DNA of 13,656 bases from Streptococcaceae bacterium. Its GTDB lineage: Bacteria; Bacillota; Bacilli; Lactobacillales; Streptococcaceae. The notes below the pieces were generated by a model that was not told where the DNA came from, did no database searches, and saw only the letters and a list, made by a program, of their open reading frames with translations. Numbering within the stretch: the stretch's first letter is position 1; the number at the start of each line of letters is the position of its first letter. This document shows positions 1 through 6,655 of the stretch, one piece after another. The stretch is from contig CADFQU010000007.1 of the NCBI GenBank assembly GCA_902836505.1, positions 1 through 13,656 on the forward strand. Direction: 5' to 3'. A program made the translations under genes and the position numbers.

Positions 1-2110
1 GGATAGGGGCCATCGGAAGGAAAGGAAGGAAAATACTGGCAAAGAGAAGAGAGAAGATATTCCCAAAGTTGGAAGAAACGGTCATCTTGATGTACTTGGG
101 CATGTTGGCATAGACTTTGCGTCCTTCTACCAAGCCTTTTTCAAGGACCATCAAGTCCTTATCCAGAAGGATAACATCTGCTGTTTCTTTGGCAATATCA
201 ACGGCTGTATCAACCGAAATGCCCACATCTGCCACCTTCATGGATGGAGCATCGTTGATACCATCTCCCATATAGCCAACCTTGTGACCATTTGCTTTGA
301 GTTGAAGGATAATGCGTGCTTTTTGATCCGGAGACAATTTTGCAAAGACGGTAGTGGTTTCGACTGCCTGGGCTAACTCTGGGTCAGAAAGACTGTCAAT
401 ATCGCTACCCAGCAAAATGCGGTCCACATCCAGACCCACCTTTTCACAGACTGCTTGAGTCACTTTTTCATTGTCACCCGTAAGGATTTTCGTGGCAACT
501 CCGTATTCAGCAAGGATATTGATGGCTGGTGCTGCAGATGGTTTTGGTGGGTCCAAGAAAGCAAGATAGCCCGTCAAGATCATATCCGCTTCATCCGCTA
601 CTTCAAAGGCATAGCCTTCCTCAAGGTTTGATTTGTAGCTGACACCTAGCACGCGCAGACCTTGCTCATTAAGCTGAGCTACTTCTGCCAAGACTTCTTC
701 TCGCACTTGGTCTGTTAGGGGAATAATCTCATCCTTGTATTCTACATAACGAGACACTGCTAACATTTCTTCCAAGGCTCCCTTGGTGACCATGCTCACA
801 AGGCCTTGCTCATCCTTGACAATGACACTCATCCGCCGGCGTTCAAAGTCAAAAGGCAATTCATCAATCTTTTGGAAGCTTTGGTCTAAGCCTCTGACGA
901 TTTCATGTTTCTTAGCTTCTCGTTCTGTCCGACTGATAATGGCCCGGTCCATCAAATTTTTAAGACCCGTTTGGAAGTAAGAATTGAGATAGGCCCGACG
1001 AAGGACGGACAAATCGAGCTCCCCATGAATATCAAGTGGGTATTCGAGTACAATCTCATCTTGAGTCAAGGTTCCCGTCTTATCCGTACAGAGGATATCG
1101 ATAGCCCCTAAGTCTTGGATGGCGTTGAGCTTTTTGATGACCACTTTTTCTTTGGCCATGATAATGGAGCCCTTGGCCAAGCTAGCGGTGATAATCATAG
1201 GAAGCATTTCCGGAGTCAAGCCCACCCCTACACTGAGGGCAAAGACACCCGCTTCTAGCCAGTCCCCATCTGTCAAACCATTGATAAAGAAGACGATGGG
1301 CACCATCACCATCATCAGTCGAATCAACAACCAAGAGATGGTGTTCATTTCTCGTTCAAAAGAGGTTGGTTCATCGTAGGTATTGATGGTTTGTTCAATC
1401 GCTCCCATCATGGTTTCATCCCCAACGACCAAGACCAAGGCTGTTGCTCGACCTGAGATAACGTTGGTCCCCATGAAAGCTAGACTCTCACTCTCTAGGA
1501 GACTGTCTAGATTTTGGCTAGTCGCCTTTTTTAAACAAACTTTTTCGACAGCATCACTCTCACCAGTTAAACCAGATTGTTGGACGAAAAAGTCTCGTGA
1601 ATCTAGTAAGACCACATCCGCTGGAATCATGTCACCTGCACTCAGTTTGATCAAGTCCCCCACGACAATTTCGTCGATAGGGATTTCTGCTTCCTTGCCT
1701 TCTCGAATCACCGTTGCTGTATTGACAATCATTCGAGAGAGATTGCTAGCAGCCTTGTCACTTCGCAACTCTTGGATAAAGCGAATCCCCCCTGAGAGAA
1801 GAACAAGGACGACGATAATGAGAGAAGTCGTTGGGTCTTCCTCTCCTGGTTTGGCTAACCAAACATTGGTCACCAGAGAAACAAGGGCAATGAGAAGCAG
1901 GATGACTGTGAAGGGATTGATGATGGATTCAACAATCCGTTTCCAGATAGAGCTTTCCTGTCCCTTGGTGAGGACATTTTCTCCATAGCTTTCCCGATTT
2001 TCTTCTACTTGGTCTTCCGTCAAGCCAGACCAGCTAGATTGATAGTTGGCTAAGGTTGTTGTTTCTGCATCTTGCAATGCAGCAATGAATCTTTCTTTTG
2101 TTGTTTGCAT
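1..2110 (-). CDS. mgtA: Mg2+-transporting P-type ATPase (MgtA type), 3' end outside window
   Basis: Membrane P-type ATPase of the MgtA/MgtB (P3B) kind, expected to import Mg2+ using ATP. The frame is open from ATG at 2110 to the window edge (703 codons). Family members are about 900 residues, so the last ~200 residues (C-terminal membrane helices) are missing. Visible landmarks are the actuator TGES at residues 182-185, the phosphorylation motif DKTGT with Asp343, and the hinge motif MGDGIND at 614-620. An N-terminal hydrophobic pair lies near residues 50-80 and a second pair near 255-300. The start has SD AGGAG (2117-2121) six bases upstream. The gene follows a long structured leader, described separately, which supports Mg2+ as the regulated ion. 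It is not the PMR1-like Ca2+/Mn2+ ATPase also called MgtA in pneumococci: the residues after TGES and the M-box-like leader fit the Mg2+ group. Ion specificity is inferred from family and leader. Confidence 0.88.
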   Translation of the reverse strand, partial: MQTTKERFIAALQDAETTTLANYQSSWSGLTEDQVEENRESYGENVLTKGQESSIWKRIVESIINPFTVILLLIALVSLVTNVWLAKPGEEDPTTSLIIVVLVLLSGGIRFIQELRSDKAASNLSRMIVNTATVIREGKEAEIPIDEIVVGDLIKLSAGDMIPADVVLLDSRDFFVQQSGLTGESDAVEKVCLKKATSQNLDSLLESESLAFMGTNVISGRATALVLVVGDETMMGAIEQTINTYDEPTSFEREMNTISWLLIRLMMVMVPIVFFINGLTDGDWLEAGVFALSVGVGLTPEMLPMIITASLAKGSIIMAKEKVVIKKLNAIQDLGAIDILCTDKTGTLTQDEIVLEYPLDIHGELDLSVLRRAYLNSYFQTGLKNLMDRAIISRTEREAKKHEIVRGLDQSFQKIDELPFDFERRRMSVIVKDEQGLVSMVTKGALEEMLAVSRYVEYKDEIIPLTDQVREEVLAEVAQLNEQGLRVLGVSYKSNLEEGYAFEVADEADMILTGYLAFLDPPKPSAAPAINILAEYGVATKILTGDNEKVTQAVCEKVGLDVDRILLGSDIDSLSDPELAQAVETTTVFAKLSPDQKARIILQLKANGHKVGYMGDGINDAPSMKVADVGISVDTAVDIAKETADVILLDKDLMVLEKGLVEGRKVYANMPKYIKMTVSSNFGNIFSLLFASIFLPFLPMAPI

Positions 2111-2138
2111 TGGAATCTCCTTTTCCATCAGGAGCCAA
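2110..2138 (-). promoter_or_regulatory. Hairpin masking the mgtA ribosome binding site
   Basis: On the transcript, UUGG-CUCCU (2138-2130) can pair with AGGAG (2121-2117) and, after a 3-base bulge, CCAA (2113-2110). This gives nine base pairs around an 8-base loop. The helix buries the whole mgtA SD and the A of the start codon. The arm GGCUC (2136-2132) is also complementary to GAGCC (2193-2189) inside the upstream leader ORF, so a competing fold could free the SD. Pairing was read by eye and no folding energy was computed. Confidence 0.55.
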
Positions 2139-2142
2139 ACGC

Positions 2143-2217
2143 TTATAGAGTCCCGATGACACAAATCAGCGATTGGCTGGCTATGTGCGGCTCGGGATGA
2201 TCGTCGATTTGTATCAT
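2143..2217 (-). CDS. Leader peptide ORF of mgtA, 24 residues, MgtL-like design
   Basis: A 24-codon ORF lies in the mgtA leader: ATG at 2217-2215, TAA at 2145-2143, 32 bases before the mgtA start. It has its own strong SD, AGGAG (2228-2224), six bases before the ATG. The peptide begins MIQIDDHPEPHIA and ends CVIGTL; residues 5-11 (DDHPEPH) are dense in Asp, Glu, His and Pro. In enterobacteria the MgtL leader peptide has a similar acidic/proline-rich start, and ribosomes destabilised there at low Mg2+ turn on mgtA. The sequence encoding this peptide also forms alternative hairpins that could report whether ribosomes finish it. The SD, position and composition are directly visible; a sensing role is inference. 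It could still be a chance ORF. Confidence 0.55.
   Translation of the reverse strand: MIQIDDHPEPHIASQSLICVIGTL
2151..2214 (-). promoter_or_regulatory. Two mutually exclusive stems over the leader ORF
   Basis: On the transcript AUACAAAUC (2214-2206) can pair with GAUUUGUGU (2167-2159), nine pairs including one G-U. UCCCGA (2197-2192) can pair perfectly with UCGGGA (2156-2151). The arms interleave (first, second, first, second), so the two stems exclude each other unless a pseudoknot forms. A ribosome on codons 5-11 (2205-2185) would block the second stem's 5' arm. This is the usual look of an attenuator or translation-coupled switch, but it was found by eye only. Confidence 0.45.
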
Positions 2218-2250
2218 AGTGTTCTCCTTTTCTACTTGATATTGAGAGGG

Positions 2251-2266
2251 TTCTTATGCATAAGAA
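2251..2266. repeat. 16-bp perfect palindrome in the mgtA leader
   Basis: TTCTTATGCATAAGAA is a perfect 16-bp palindrome. It sits just downstream (in mgtA sense) of the terminator stem and overlaps its U-tract. It is flanked by CCCUC/GAGGG-type segments that could lengthen a hairpin. It may be a protein-binding site, an RNA hairpin competing with the terminator, or chance. Confidence 0.4.
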
Positions 2267-2295
2267 AAGAGCCCTCCCTCATTCAGGTAGGACTC
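2262..2295 (-). terminator. Intrinsic terminator within the mgtA leader (attenuator)
   Basis: On the transcript GAGUCCUACCU (2295-2285) pairs with AGGGAGGGCUC (2279-2269) around a GAAUG loop. This is an 11-position stem with one mismatch and one G-U pair, followed directly by UUUUCUU. It lies between the aptamer-like region and the mgtA start, about 150 bases before the gene, the place expected for a riboswitch-controlled terminator. It also lies downstream of metC-malY, so it may end read-through from that operon. Confidence 0.75.
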
Positions 2296-2339
2296 ATGAA
2301 ACTTGTCGTTTATTTTTTAATAAAATTTCTCAAAAAATA

Positions 2340-2476
2340 GACCGTCCAAGCTTTAGCTCCGCAAGGCGATGAAATGAGCTTAGTCTTGACCTTTGCGATC
2401 AGGACTGTTGACCAACGAGTAGTGTCTCCACTGCTTTGCGGTAGTCATCCGTATCCTTGCGGTAGCCTCACCTACC
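2340..2476 (-). ncRNA. M-box-like Mg2+ riboswitch aptamer (candidate)
   Basis: The RNA begins GGUAGGUGAGGCUACC and carries GGAUACGG, CUACCGC, GGUCAACAG, GAUCGCAAAGGUC and CUAAGCUC, then ends CUUGCGGAGCUAAAGC. The order and wording recall the conserved blocks of the M-box (ykoK leader), notably the opening GGUGAGGCU and the closing GCUAAAGC. A perfect 8-bp long-range helix, CCGCAAGG (2462-2455) with CCUUGCGG (2366-2359), closes the domain. CUACCGCAA also occurs twice (2465-2457 and 2444-2436). In the M-box family, Mg2+-bound RNA favours the terminator, and a terminator follows at 2262-2295. The match was made from memory of the consensus, so this may be a divergent or unrelated leader class. 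Confidence 0.6.
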
Positions 2477-2489
2477 GTTATTCTCCTTG

Positions 2490-2518
2490 AGTATACTCCT
2501 CCCCTATAGAAAAGTCAA
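2490..2518 (-). promoter_or_regulatory. Promoter of the mgtA leader
   Basis: TTGACT (2518-2513) and TATACT (2495-2490) are separated by exactly 17 bases, a strong sigma-A type promoter. The expected start of transcription is near 2483, giving a leader of about 370 nucleotides. The -35 box overlaps the malY stop codon (2515-2517), so the promoter is embedded in the end of the upstream gene. Confidence 0.75.
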
Positions 2519-3696
2519 CCCTCACATGAACCTTTTTTAGGAAAGGCAGTAACAATCCGATCAACAATCTCTTGAACCAGGGATTTCGGAGCCGCCACAT
2601 TTAGTCGAGCATGTTGTTTCCCTTCGACCCCAAAGTCTGTTCCTTTATTGAGGATGACCTTGGCCTGATCATGAAGCCGAGCGTGTAATTCTTCCTCAGA
2701 CAAACCGTAGGCAGAAAAATCAAGCCAGAGTAGATAGGTCCCTTGCGGTTTCATCACACCAATATCTGTCTGCTCGCGCAAAACTGCTACAGTGTAGTCG
2801 ATATTTTCTTCCAAGACTTCCTTTAAGTCCTCTAACCAAGCCTTTCCATTCTGATAGGCCACTTCTGTGGCGATAAAGCCAAGGGCAGAGATTTCATGCT
2901 GGTTGTTTCGCAATTGCTGAGCTTGGAAGGATTTCCGAAGTGCATCATTTTCGATGATGGCATAGGAATTTTTTGTCCCTGCGATATTGAAAGTTTTGGT
3001 TGCACTCGATAAGACAAGGGTGAAATCCTTAAAGCTTGGATCTACTGTATTAAAGGACACATGTTTGTGACCAAACAGGGCTAAATCTTGGTGAATTTCA
3101 TCTGAAATAAGTAAGACTCCATATTTTTTGCAGAGACGACCAATCTTTTCTAGGACTTCTCGCTCCCAAACGCGACCACCTGGATTATGAGGATTGCAGA
3201 GGATGTAGAGCTTGACTTGGTGCTCCACAAAGTCTTTTTCCAATTGCTCAAAATCAATTTGGAAGAGGCCCCCCTCTTCCACAAGGGAATTGGTCACTAA
3301 TTTGCGTTGATTGAGACGGACGCTACGGGCAAAAGGTGAATAAACTGGCGTATTGATGAGAACAGAATCCCCTTCCTTGGTGAAAGCTTGAATGGCCGTT
3401 GAAATAGAGGGAACAACTCCTTCCATAAAGACAATCGCTTCCTTCTCAAACACATATCCATGTTCTGTCTTTTCCCACTCTTGAACAGCTCGGTAAAGTT
3501 CCTCACTAGGATAGGTATAGCCGTAGACTAATTGATCCGCGTAATCTCGAATAGCTTGTCCAACAGCAGGTAAGGATTCAAAATCCATATCGGCAATCCA
3601 AGCAGGAAGGAGTTCAGGATCTTGTTCTGACTCCTTCCACTTGCTAGTGTGGTGCCCCAAACGATTAGGGACAGTCAAAAATTGTTCTTTTCCCAT
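2515..3696 (-). CDS. malY: PLP-dependent C-S lyase, MalY/PatB type
   Basis: A cytoplasmic fold-type I PLP enzyme of the MalY/PatB class (aminotransferase superfamily). It cleaves C-S bonds of cystathionine or cysteine to give homocysteine or H2S, pyruvate and ammonia. The 393 residues match the usual ~390. The Schiff-base lysine is Lys234 in SATKTFNIAG. Also visible are the N-terminal WIADMDF, the substrate/PLP loop LCNPHNPGGRVW and the SDEIHQDL motif bearing the PLP-ring Asp. The start has an AGGAG SD (3703-3707) at six bases. Only nine bases separate it from the metC stop, and its SD overlaps the end of metC, so the two are co-transcribed and probably translationally coupled. It may act on cystathionine, cysteine or both; sequence alone does not decide. 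No terminator is seen before the mgtA promoter. Confidence 0.88.
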   Translation of the reverse strand: MGKEQFLTVPNRLGHHTSKWKESEQDPELLPAWIADMDFESLPAVGQAIRDYADQLVYGYTYPSEELYRAVQEWEKTEHGYVFEKEAIVFMEGVVPSISTAIQAFTKEGDSVLINTPVYSPFARSVRLNQRKLVTNSLVEEGGLFQIDFEQLEKDFVEHQVKLYILCNPHNPGGRVWEREVLEKIGRLCKKYGVLLISDEIHQDLALFGHKHVSFNTVDPSFKDFTLVLSSATKTFNIAGTKNSYAIIENDALRKSFQAQQLRNNQHEISALGFIATEVAYQNGKAWLEDLKEVLEENIDYTVAVLREQTDIGVMKPQGTYLLWLDFSAYGLSEEELHARLHDQAKVILNKGTDFGVEGKQHARLNVAAPKSLVQEIVDRIVTAFPKKGSCEG

Positions 3697-3705
3697 GATG
3701 GACTC

Positions 3706-4800
3706 CTATCTAGCCAATGCTTGTTCTAAATCCTCTATCAAATCCCTTGCATCTTCAATTCCGATGGAAAGGCGAAGCAAATCATCCGTTAAACCATAGG
3801 AATGACGAACCTCTGCAGGAATATCTGCATGGGTTTGAGTCGTTGGGTAGGTAATCAAACTTTCCACCCCACCTAAGCTTTCTGCAAAGGTAAAGACCTG
3901 CAGGTGGTTGAGAATGGTTGGGATTTTTTCTTCCTTCCTTACTTTAAAGGAAACCATGCCTCCCTTGCCAGTATACAAGACTTCCTTAACAGCTGGATGC
4001 CCCTTCAAGAACTCTACTACCTTCTGCGCATTTTCGGTAGAACGCTCCATACGAAGAGCCAAGGTTTTTAAACCACGAATCAATTGGTAGCTGTCAAAAG
4101 GAGAGAGAACAGCTCCTGTTGTGTTGAGATTATAAAAGAGTTGCTCATAGAGGGCTTCATCATCAGTCACAACAACACCAGCCAAAACGTCATTATGCCC
4201 CGCTAGATACTTGGTCGCTGAGTGGAGGACGATATCTGCTCCTTCTTCAATTGGACGTTGATAGATAGGACTATAGAAGGTATTGTCTACAATCACTTTT
4301 GCCCCTTTTTCATGAGCGAGTTTAGCTAATTTCTGGATGTCAAACTCCAGCATGAGTGGGTTAGTAGGTGTTTCAATATAGAGAATATCTACCTCTCCCT
4401 TCAATCCTTCTACCAATTCTTCTTCAGAATTTGCATAGGTAAAGAAAAAACGTCCTTCTTGTTCCATCTGGTTGAACCAGCGGAAAGAGCCTCCATAAAG
4501 ATCTCTTACTGCCAAGACCTTACTGCCAACAGGAAAAATACTAAAGGCTAAGACAATGGCAGACATACCTGAGCTCGTCACCAAGGCATGCTCTGCACTC
4601 TCAATAGCTGCCAAGGTCTTTTCAGCGTTTACCCGAGTCGGATTCTTGGTACGGATATAGTCAAAACCAGTAGATTGACCAAACTCTGGATGCTGGTAAG
4701 TGGTCGAAAAATGAAGCGGAGTAATCAAAGCCCCCGTTGCTGGATCTGACTTAATTCCCGCTTGAGCTAGGATGGTGTTAATATTTTTTTTGTGACTCAT
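3706..4800 (-). CDS. metC: Cys/Met metabolism PLP enzyme (cystathionine lyase/synthase family)
   Basis: A trans-sulfuration enzyme of the cystathionine beta-lyase/gamma-synthase family, cytoplasmic, acting between cysteine and methionine. The 364-residue length is typical. The PLP lysine is Lys197 in HSATKYLAGHND. Other family motifs are the SGMSAI phosphate-binding stretch, YIETPTNP, and the DNTF loop with the PLP-ring Asp. I chose ATG at 4800 rather than the in-frame ATG at 4827: it has SD GGAGG five bases upstream and gives the usual N-terminus MSHKKNINT, while 4827 falls at the predicted transcription start. It is the first gene of a two-gene operon with malY. Whether it is a beta-lyase (metC), gamma-synthase (metB) or gamma-lyase cannot be settled from motifs. 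Having two C-S lyase type enzymes side by side suggests cystathionine breakdown, or a synthase plus lyase pair. Confidence 0.85.
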   Translation of the reverse strand: MSHKKNINTILAQAGIKSDPATGALITPLHFSTTYQHPEFGQSTGFDYIRTKNPTRVNAEKTLAAIESAEHALVTSSGMSAIVLAFSIFPVGSKVLAVRDLYGGSFRWFNQMEQEGRFFFTYANSEEELVEGLKGEVDILYIETPTNPLMLEFDIQKLAKLAHEKGAKVIVDNTFYSPIYQRPIEEGADIVLHSATKYLAGHNDVLAGVVVTDDEALYEQLFYNLNTTGAVLSPFDSYQLIRGLKTLALRMERSTENAQKVVEFLKGHPAVKEVLYTGKGGMVSFKVRKEEKIPTILNHLQVFTFAESLGGVESLITYPTTQTHADIPAEVRHSYGLTDDLLRLSIGIEDARDLIEDLEQALAR

Positions 4801-4835
4801 ACAAACCTCCAATGGACGTAAATTCAATTGTCTCT

Positions 4836-4844
4836 ATTGTATCA
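4836..4844 (-). promoter_or_regulatory. Extended -10 promoter of metC-malY
   Basis: TGATACAAT on the minus strand is an extended -10 element (TGnTACAAT). No good -35 is seen at 16-18 bases. Transcription would start near 4828-4830, which leaves a leader of about 30 bases before ATG 4800. Confidence 0.55.
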
Positions 4845-4905
4845 CTTCTTTAGATGATTCGGTTTTTCCTTTTTCAAGAGCTAGATATAGCTTCAAACTA
4901 TAATG

Positions 4906-4935
4906 AAAAAAAGAGGTGGGATAGACCCAACCTCT
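4906..4935 (-). terminator. Intrinsic terminator after murJ
   Basis: On the transcript AGAGGU, a bulged U, and GGG pair with CCC and ACCUCU around a UCUAU loop, followed by seven U (4912-4906). It begins five bases after the murJ stop codon, in a style common in streptococci. Confidence 0.85.
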
Positions 4936-4940
4936 ACTGG

Positions 4941-6569
4941 TTATGAAATATGAAATTTATTTCGAAGACTAGCTGCCTTGCTACCAATGAAGCGATCTAA
5001 GAAACGAAGACGAAGACCGAGGCCACCGTATACGACGATTCCCACACCACCAATCAGAGCTACATAGACCATGCTTGTCACTCGACCATTTGGTTTGATG
5101 ACCAAGCCGAGGATCAAGGCTGAAAATAAAACCACTAATAGCATGATGAAGGTTAAAATAGCTGTTAATAAGCTCCGTTTAAAGACAGTCTTTCGATTAA
5201 ATTTAGTTACGACATGGATTTCTTTATACATGAGGACGATTGGAATCATGAGACCAATCGTAGTAGAAAGAAGAGGACCATAGGCTTTAAAGAAATAGAT
5301 GAAAGGCACTTGTAGAATCAGTTTCACCAATACTCCATAGCCAAAGTAAAGAATCGCCTTCCTATTTTGGAAAAGAGCCTGGATCATAGGAGAGAGTACC
5401 GTATACAAGCCTAAAATAATAGTCTGTAGCATCGCTAGGATAAAGAGTCCCAAAGCCAGGGAATCTGGTTTCCCGTAAAAGACAGTATAAAGTGGCTCTG
5501 CAATGGCTACTGCTCCAATCGTCGCTGGAAGCAAGAAGGCTACTAGCATGGTCAAATTATCTTGAACCAGCTTACCCGCAGCCCGGAAATCTCCCTTGAC
5601 ATAGTTCTCTGTAAGAAGAGGAATCCCCACTCCTCCAATAGAGGTCGCTACCGCAATCAAAATCATGGTGATTTTATTTGGATTTGCTGAAAAGTAGCTG
5701 AACTGAACCAAGAGCTCTGAACGACTGAAGTTGGTAAACCAAGACATGACATTGCTAAAGGTCATCTGGTCGATAATTTGGAAGAGCTGGATGGCTGATC
5801 CTGTTACAATGAACGGAATCGCTTCACGAATGGTATCCCACAAGAGAGCCTTAGTATCGATCTCATTATCAGACTCTGGTCGATGGATAATGTGCTGTAG
5901 AAGTCCTGTTTTCCAGAGGTAATAGACGAGGACAAGAAGACTCGCTCCCATCCCAATAAAGGCTGCAAAAGTGGACTGGGTCACGGCTTCAACATAATCA
6001 CCTGAGCCGACCTTCATAATGAAGTAGGCTGTCAAGAGCATCCAGATAACCCGAATCACTTGCTCAGCAATTTGACTGATGGCATAAGGTTTCAGATTGT
6101 TATGACCTTGGAAGAAGCCTCGAATAACACTCATGGAAGGGAAAATCAAGACTGCCCAAGACAGGCTCTGCATGACAGGGATTAAGTCCTTCCCACCTCC
6201 AGACAAGTTTGCAAATACTGGAGAAAGCAAATACATGATAATGGCAAAAACCAAGCCCAATAAAGACATGAACTTAAGGAAACCACGAATCATGGCAAAA
6301 CTGTGTTCTTCTTGACCCTTTGTATTGTACTTGGCCACTTGCTTAGCAACCGCTACAGGAACTCCTGCTGTTGAAATCAGCAAAAACCAAGCGTAGATAT
6401 TGTAGCCCATGGTAAAGAGACCGTTTGCCTCTGCTCCATGTTTGCCCATCCAGATATACCAAGGGATAATATAAGCCGCTCCTAAGAGACGACTAATGAA
6501 ATTGCTGGCTGTTAACCAGACTGTACCTCGAAGCATCTGGGCCTGTTGATTACTTGTTTCGTTACTCAT
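4941..6569 (-). CDS. murJ: Lipid II flippase MurJ (YtgP type)
   Basis: A polytopic membrane protein of the MVF/MOP superfamily, expected to flip lipid II across the cytoplasmic membrane for peptidoglycan synthesis. It has 542 residues. The N-terminus is typical of the streptococcal YtgP/MurJ branch: a short polar start, then MLRGTVWLTASNFISRLLGA, where the Arg in the first helix is a conserved family position. About fourteen hydrophobic segments can be picked out along the protein, with charged cytoplasmic loops around residues 230-245 and 445-460. It ends in a short basic tail. The SD is AGAGGAAA just upstream of ATG 6569. The gene is divergent from murE, and the pair belongs to one pathway: MurE makes the lysine-containing precursor and MurJ exports its lipid-linked form. 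It resembles polysaccharide flippases of the Wzx type, but the context and lack of a capsule cluster favour MurJ. Confidence 0.85.
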   Translation of the reverse strand: MSNETSNQQAQMLRGTVWLTASNFISRLLGAAYIIPWYIWMGKHGAEANGLFTMGYNIYAWFLLISTAGVPVAVAKQVAKYNTKGQEEHSFAMIRGFLKFMSLLGLVFAIIMYLLSPVFANLSGGGKDLIPVMQSLSWAVLIFPSMSVIRGFFQGHNNLKPYAISQIAEQVIRVIWMLLTAYFIMKVGSGDYVEAVTQSTFAAFIGMGASLLVLVYYLWKTGLLQHIIHRPESDNEIDTKALLWDTIREAIPFIVTGSAIQLFQIIDQMTFSNVMSWFTNFSRSELLVQFSYFSANPNKITMILIAVATSIGGVGIPLLTENYVKGDFRAAGKLVQDNLTMLVAFLLPATIGAVAIAEPLYTVFYGKPDSLALGLFILAMLQTIILGLYTVLSPMIQALFQNRKAILYFGYGVLVKLILQVPFIYFFKAYGPLLSTTIGLMIPIVLMYKEIHVVTKFNRKTVFKRSLLTAILTFIMLLVVLFSALILGLVIKPNGRVTSMVYVALIGGVGIVVYGGLGLRLRFLDRFIGSKAASLRNKFHIS

Positions 6570-6598
6570 ATGTTTCCTCTACTTTATAGTCTTCTTTC

Positions 6599-6627
6599 AT
6601 TATAAACTTTTCCTTTACACTTGTAAA
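6599..6627 (-). promoter_or_regulatory. murJ promoter
   Basis: On the minus strand, TTTACA (6627-6622) and TATAAT (6604-6599) are spaced by 17 bases. The -10 is consensus and the -35 is one base off. The -35 overlaps that of murE on the other strand. Confidence 0.7.
6614..6627. promoter_or_regulatory. Inverted repeat TTTACA-CT-TGTAAA between murJ and murE
   Basis: A 6-bp perfect inverted repeat with a 2-bp centre covers the overlapping -35 region of both divergent promoters. Its core TACANNTGTA matches the published operator core of CopY/BlaI/MecI-family repressors (cop box), although the outer positions of the longer streptococcal CopY motif do not all fit. It may be an operator that controls both genes, or a by-product of two overlapping -35 boxes. 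Confidence 0.35.
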
Positions 6628-6649
6628 ATAAGGTCTTTCAGTTTAAAAT
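6621..6649 (+). promoter_or_regulatory. murE promoter
   Basis: TTGTAA (6621-6626), a 17-base spacer and TAAAAT (6644-6649). The -10 lies only six bases before the first ATG (6656), so the mRNA would be nearly leaderless unless another promoter is used. Confidence 0.45.
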
Positions 6650-6655
6650 AGGATT

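Noticed and set aside
1383..1988. A 201-codon plus-strand ORF opposite mgtA.
   Set aside because: It is the antisense shadow of the ATPase coding frame, with low-complexity Ser/Thr/Arg-rich translation, no SD and no recognisable family.
2331..2337. The A-run on the plus strand (U-run in the mgtA leader) as a second terminator.
   Set aside because: No convincing GC-rich stem lies immediately before it on the transcript; the nearby pairing belongs to the aptamer closing helix.
2380..2448. A 22-codon ORF (MTTAKQWRHY...) within the aptamer-like part of the mgtA leader, minus strand, with a weak AAGGAT-like SD.
   Set aside because: It lies inside the sequence that reads as conserved RNA structure, its SD is weak and its codons coincide with the M-box-like blocks. 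I treat it as a by-product of the RNA, though a second leader peptide cannot be excluded.
4801..4827. A nine-residue N-terminal extension of MetC starting at ATG 4827.
   Set aside because: There is no SD before 4827, the predicted transcription start falls there, and GGAGG is well placed for ATG 4800, which gives the usual N-terminus.
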